Assembly: GCF_037975245.1 (NCBI RefSeq)
Contig: NC_092573.1
Coordinates: forward strand, 9,894,001 to 9,958,000
DNA: 64,000 nucleotides
Source of the DNA: Apostichopus japonicus
Lineage: Eukaryota; Echinodermata; Holothuroidea; Aspidochirotida; Stichopodidae
Direction: 5' to 3'
Below the pieces are notes generated by a model, which saw nothing but the letters and a program-made list of their open reading frames with translations, was not told where the DNA came from and searched no databases. Made by a program: the position numbers and the translations under genes. Below are positions 61,934 to 64,000 of this stretch, in pieces. The first letter of the stretch is position 1. Each line of letters starts with the position of its first letter.

Positions 61934-62740
61934 GAGGAAACGAAAAATTTTCACGAGAGACATAATAGTGTATTACGGTACTACTGTTGTATCCCATTCA
62001 CGAGAGACATCATAGTTTGTTACAGTACTACTGTTGTATTGCGTTCACGAGAGACAATTATTTGTTACGCTACTACTGTTGTATCGCATTCACAAGAGAC
62101 ATAGTTTATTACGGTACTACTGTTGTATCATGTTCACGAGAGACATAATAGGGTATTACAGTGCCACTGCGATTTTTTTTTCCGCCAGACACGCAAAAAT
62201 ATCCTTTTCCTTTTTCTTTTCCGGGGTCTTCGCCCCACCAGGGCCCTAGGGCAGTCCCCTGGACCCCACGCCTTTATGCTCGTACGCTACCGGTGCTCGG
62301 CGTTTTCTCACAATTTTCGCGTACGTTTAAATGTTTAAACGAACGAAAAATTGGCCGTTTAAACGTTTAGGTCTTTAAACGAAAACTCACAGCCCTACTG
62401 TTGTATGGCGTTCACGACAAACAATAGTGTGTTACAATACTACTGTTGTATCACGTTCACGAGAGACATAACAGTTTATTACAGTACTACTGTTGTATTG
62501 CGTTCACGATAGACAATTATTTATTACGGTACTAATGTTGTATCGCATTCACAAGAGACATAGTTTATTACGGTACTACTGTTGTATCGTATTCACGAGA
62601 GACATAATAGGGTATTACAGCCCTACTGTTGTATGGCGTTCACAACAGACAATAGTGTGTTACAATACTACTGTTGTATCACATTCACGAGAGACATAAC
62701 AGTTTATTACAGTACTACTGTTGTATCTCATTCAATTTTG
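61934..62740. repeat. ~45-bp satellite in 228-bp higher-order units
   Basis: Units of 44-47 bp share TACTACTGTTGTAT...TTCACGAGAGACATA (starts 61981, 62028, 62073, 62117 and on). A 228-bp higher-order period is visible after the insertion (GCCCTACTGTTGTATGGCGT near 62392 and 62620). The array is split by the insertion at 62162-62391. Confidence 0.88.
62162..62391. mobile_element. ~230-bp insertion inside the satellite
   Basis: GC-rich centre (CCGGGGTCTTCGCCCCACCA, then GGGCAGTCCCCTGGACCCCA) and an AT-rich end with GTTTAAAC/CGTTTAAACG inverted words. The uninterrupted junction GTATTACAG/CCCTACTG survives in the later unit at about 62611-62628, serving as an empty site. Ends suggest a MITE or SINE fragment; superfamily unknown. 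Confidence 0.6.
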
Positions 62741-63392
62741 TCGGGTTGTCAACTATTCAAAAGGAGAGCATATTCTCTATATTTTCTCACTTATAAGTTT
62801 TCTGTATTGATGTAGATGTGAAAGAGATCAATTTTTTCCGATTGCTCATATATGTCGTCAGAAATCGGGAATAAAATCGTTACTCAGTACTGCATTTATA
62901 GATTTATCGATGTTCAAATGTAAGACACAACCTTGCTCGCCGTTTACCCCGTTCTCACCTCCATCTCTCCTTTCGCACCTTCCCGGGTCTAAACGTGCCA
63001 AGTTCAGTCGTGTGACCCTGTTAGCCCTGCTTCCACTTCATCTCATGACTCATCTTCCTTCCATATCGGTTTTGTCTAAAATCTTCCCTGATCCAATTCA
63101 CAGAGGTTGTTACTGCTTGTTCCCGAGTCTCATATGGGGTTATATTTTGAGGGTCTTATTTATTTCCACGCCAGGCTAGAAATAGGTTTTTTTTTGTGGG
63201 GGGGGACACTCTTCATGTGTATATTTAAGCCGCATAATCTTGAACCATATTTGTGTGGCAGTGAGAATAGTTCACTTTTGGAAGTAAACCCATCCATTGC
63301 ATGCCACCTATTATGAGTATTGTGGAGGAAACCTCTGGACATTCATGTTTCAACCAGGATGTTAATTTTGTTTGTCCCTGTCTTCTCCGCAG

Positions 63393-63512
63393 ATGGTACC
63401 ATGGTAAACTGTCAAGAATAGATGCAGAGAAGAAACTCAAGAGTCAAAAAGAATGTAGTTACCTGGTCCGGCAAAGCGAGAGTGCTGCAAGGGATTACTC
63501 ACTCTCGTTAAA
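63393..63512 (+). CDS. SHB: SHB-family SH2 adaptor, first SH2-domain exon
   Basis: A 120-nt exon after CTTCTCCGCAG, before GTAAGT. It encodes the N-terminal half of an SH2 domain: WYHGKLSRIDAEKKL (betaA/alphaA, with Trp-Tyr-His-Gly and the conserved Arg and Ala-Glu), then KECSYLVRQSES, whose Arg in YLVR is the phosphotyrosine-binding residue of the FLVR motif, then DYSLSLK. KECSYLVR and DYSLSL are shared closely with vertebrate SHB. It leaves in phase 2. The rest of the SH2 domain (His of betaD onward) must lie beyond base 64000. As a membrane-proximal adaptor the protein is expected to bind activated receptor tyrosine kinases through this domain. Confidence 0.95.
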
Positions 63513-63550
63513 GTAAGTCATAATTAATCACTCTCGTTAAAGTAAGTCAT
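63499..63550 (+). repeat. Perfect 23-bp duplication of a splice donor
   Basis: TCACTCTCGTTAAAGTAAGT plus CAT occurs at 63499-63521 and again at 63528-63550 (period 29). The first copy includes the real exon end and donor (GT at 63513). Use of the second donor (GT at 63542) would read into TAA immediately after the exon. Confidence 0.9.
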
Positions 63551-63628
63551 TGATTGCTGACAGACTTTAGTCAAGTTGTCAGTTAATGTTTACAACATAA
63601 AAGGAAGTGAAACGATTGACTGCTGGGC

Positions 63629-64000
63629 AAAAGCCTATGTTGCTAATTTTAAAAGTGGAGTGTTACCATTATCTGGGCACAGCCTATGTTGCTAATTTCA
63701 GTAGTGGGGTGTTACCATCATCTGGGTCCAGCCTATGTTGCTAATTTCAGTGGTGGGGTGTTACCATTATCTGGGTACAGCCTATGCTGCTAATTTCAGT
63801 GGTGGGGTGTTACCATTATCTGGGTACAGCCTATGTTGCTAATCTCAGTGGTGGGGTGTTACCATTATCTTGGTCCAGCCTATGTTGCTAATTTCAGTGG
63901 TGGGGTGTTACCATTATCTGGGTACAGCCTATGCTGCTAATTTCAGTGGTGGGGTGTTACCATTATCTGGGTACAGCCTATGTTGCTAATTTCAGTGGTG
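63629..64000. repeat. 49-bp minisatellite running off the window
   Basis: The unit contains CAGCCTATGTTGCTAATTTC, AGTGGTGGGGTGTTACCATT and ATCTGGGTA. Starts at 63680, 63729, 63778 and 63827 show an exact 49-bp period; it continues past 64000. It lies in the intron after the first SH2 exon. Confidence 0.95.

Larger units (their letters stand above)
59371..63392 (+). other. SHB-family intron, about 4.0 kb
   Basis: Contains pyrimidine-rich tracts near 61250-61325 and the satellite array at 61934-62740. No extra exon seen; it ends GTCTTCTCCGCAG. Confidence 0.8.

Noticed and set aside
1-64000. CRISPR arrays, operons or prokaryotic defence systems
   Set aside because: Tandem repeats here have no unique spacers of uniform length, and the window is clearly intron-bearing eukaryotic DNA.

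Overview
This is eukaryotic, AT-rich, intron-dominated animal DNA. It has spliced exons with canonical AG/GT borders, many transposon relics and micro/minisatellites, and no prokaryotic-style gene. The repeat mix (Penelope-like elements with hammerhead motifs, hAT-like elements with 8-bp duplications, CR1/L2-type LINE ends, tRNA-derived SINEs) and a single ancestral-looking SHB-family gene suggest a marine invertebrate, perhaps an echinoderm. The organism is an inference; no species is claimed.

The only convincing host gene lies on the + strand in the right-hand part: four internal exons of an SHB/SHD/SHE/SHF-family SH2 adaptor (37603-37756, 54233-54883, 59220-59370, 63393-63512). Splice phases match exactly across all three introns (about 16.5, 4.3 and 4.0 kb). 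The protein carries several YxxP tyrosine motifs, two YDxPWEW boxes and the first part of a C-terminal SH2 domain. The 5' exon(s) were not found, and the end of the SH2 domain lies beyond base 64000.

Layout: 650-3230 is a Penelope-like element pair in head-to-head inverted arrangement inside one 13-bp target duplication, with a hammerhead motif at each outer end. 3525-3785 is a SINE. 7451-8201 is a probable solo LTR with a heat-shock-type promoter (four-unit HSE, two CCAAT boxes, TATA). 14.7-21.4 kb holds LINE and Penelope 3' fragments. 23.6-34.3 kb holds a foldback element, a degenerate satellite split by a DNA transposon, and a worn hAT element. 35.15-36.79 kb is a 22-bp pyrimidine-rich minisatellite upstream of the first recognised SHB exon. 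The large intron (37.8-54.2 kb) holds a hAT element, a 14-bp minisatellite, a second foldback element and a SINE that abuts the next exon's acceptor. The 54.9-59.2 kb intron holds a 1.39-kb hAT element and a second hammerhead hairpin. The last intron holds a ~45-bp satellite with an insertion. The window ends in a 49-bp minisatellite.

The window is mainly a record of retroelement and satellite activity around one signalling gene. The most unusual content is three independent hammerhead loci (four motifs), the Penelope palindrome, the heat-shock-like LTR, and a dispersed short repeat of at least eight copies. The two longest open frames (35.1-36.9 kb and 43.1-44.0 kb) are artefacts of stop-free tandem repeats.
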